Source of the DNA: Candidatus Woesearchaeota archaeon
Lineage (GTDB): Archaea; Nanobdellota; Nanobdellia; Woesearchaeales; GW2011-AR9
DNA: 5,368 nt
Assembly: GCA_016179995.1 (NCBI GenBank)
Contig: JACPCC010000093.1
Location: 1 to 5,368 of the forward strand
Direction: 5' to 3'
Below are positions 5,014 through 5,368 of this stretch, piece by piece (within the stretch, counting starts at the first letter, position 1; the number at the start of each line of letters is the position of its first letter). The translations under genes and the position numbers were made by a program. The notes below the pieces were generated by a model that was not told the DNA's origin, did no database searches, and saw only the letters and a program-made list of their open reading frames with translations.

Positions 5014-5361
5014 TTATATTAATCCTAAATCTGCGCTTAAGTCCGAAGCTAAAGTGCTAGGGCTTAGTTTAACATGCGCTTTTTTATCTCCAGTTATGGA
5101 ATTCTGAATATTAACATGAACTACTTTTACCTTGAAGAGGTTTTCTACAGCTTTCTTGACGTCTTGTTTGGTAGCTCGAACGTCGACGATAAAAACCAGT
5201 TTGTTCTCAAATTCTACTTGGCGCATGCATTTCTCAGTAGATAAAGGTCTTTTAATGACACTGTAAGGCTCTAAGCCACCGGTTTTAGCGTTTTTTTGTT
5301 CTGATATTTTTTGCTCTGAACTTTTCCGCCCTGCGCTTTTTTGTTCTGTTTTTTTTGCCAT
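5014..5361 (-). CDS. rpl23: Large-subunit ribosomal protein L23 (uL23) with N-terminal extension
   Basis: uL23 lies at the rim of the peptide exit tunnel, where the signal recognition particle and nascent-chain factors dock. The core begins near residue 31 with EPYSVIKRPLSTEK and continues through VFIVDVRATKQDVKKAVENL (56-75) and FKVKVVHVN. It ends with the archaeal pattern AHVKLSPSTLASDLSADLGLI. The first 29 residues are an added, hydrophilic segment with three EQK triplets (6-8, 16-18, 21-23), making the protein 115 residues against the usual 80-90. The ATG at 5361 fits; only seven upstream bases are visible, so its ribosome-binding site cannot be judged and a longer in-frame start cannot be excluded. 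L4 is expected immediately upstream, outside the window. Confidence 0.95.
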   Translation of the reverse strand: MAKKTEQKSAGRKSSEQKISEQKNAKTGGLEPYSVIKRPLSTEKCMRQVEFENKLVFIVDVRATKQDVKKAVENLFKVKVVHVNIQNSITGDKKAHVKLSPSTLASDLSADLGLI

Positions 5362-5368
5362 TTTGAAT

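Noticed and set aside
5000..5020. A TATA-like stretch (ATATAAAT) on the minus strand at the L23 end, a possible internal promoter for L2
   Set aside because: It overlaps the L23 stop codon in AT-rich DNA, and no clear BRE is seen. Such matches are expected by chance here.

Overview
The window is a stretch of an archaeal S10/spc ribosomal-protein gene cluster. All ten recognised coding regions lie on the minus strand. In transcription order (right to left) they are L23, L2, S19, L22, S3, an L29-aIF1 chimera, RNase P subunit Rpp29, S17 and L14. This order, with aIF1 and Rpp29 between L29 and S17, is diagnostic of Archaea. So are the archaeal-type sequences, such as the S17 CPFHG element, the S19 GHYLGEF block and the L23 C-terminus ending LGLI. 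The genome is AT-rich, and several proteins carry low-complexity tails. A small-genome lineage such as DPANN is possible, but the phylum cannot be fixed from this window.

Layout: L23 (5014-5361) comes first and is complete; L4 would be expected just beyond the right edge. A 135-nt spacer with tandem repeats separates it from L2 (4147-4878). S19 (3716-4096), L22 (2973-3632) and S3 (1877-2713) follow. Between the L22 stop and S3 lie 240 bases that stay open in the L22 frame and look coding. After S3 comes a 115-nt spacer, then one 119-codon gene (1402-1761) that joins the first helix of L29 to a SUI1/aIF1 domain. Rpp29 follows (1128-1385), then a 118-nt spacer. S17 (539-1009) and L14 (141-542) overlap by four bases. 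Downstream of L14 are at least five perfect copies of a 16-bp repeat, running to the left edge of the window. No gap longer than 300 bases lacks a gene.

Function: all products act in the ribosome, in translation initiation or in tRNA 5' processing. The set is probably co-transcribed, since there is no oligo-T run on the coding strand between genes that would suggest termination. The spacers are nearly free of G on the RNA strand.

There is no defence system, mobile element or new multi-gene system here. The most notable points are the L29-aIF1 chimera, the open frame after the L22 stop, the repeat-bearing G-depleted spacers, and the repeat-built protein tails, especially the His-rich tail of S17.
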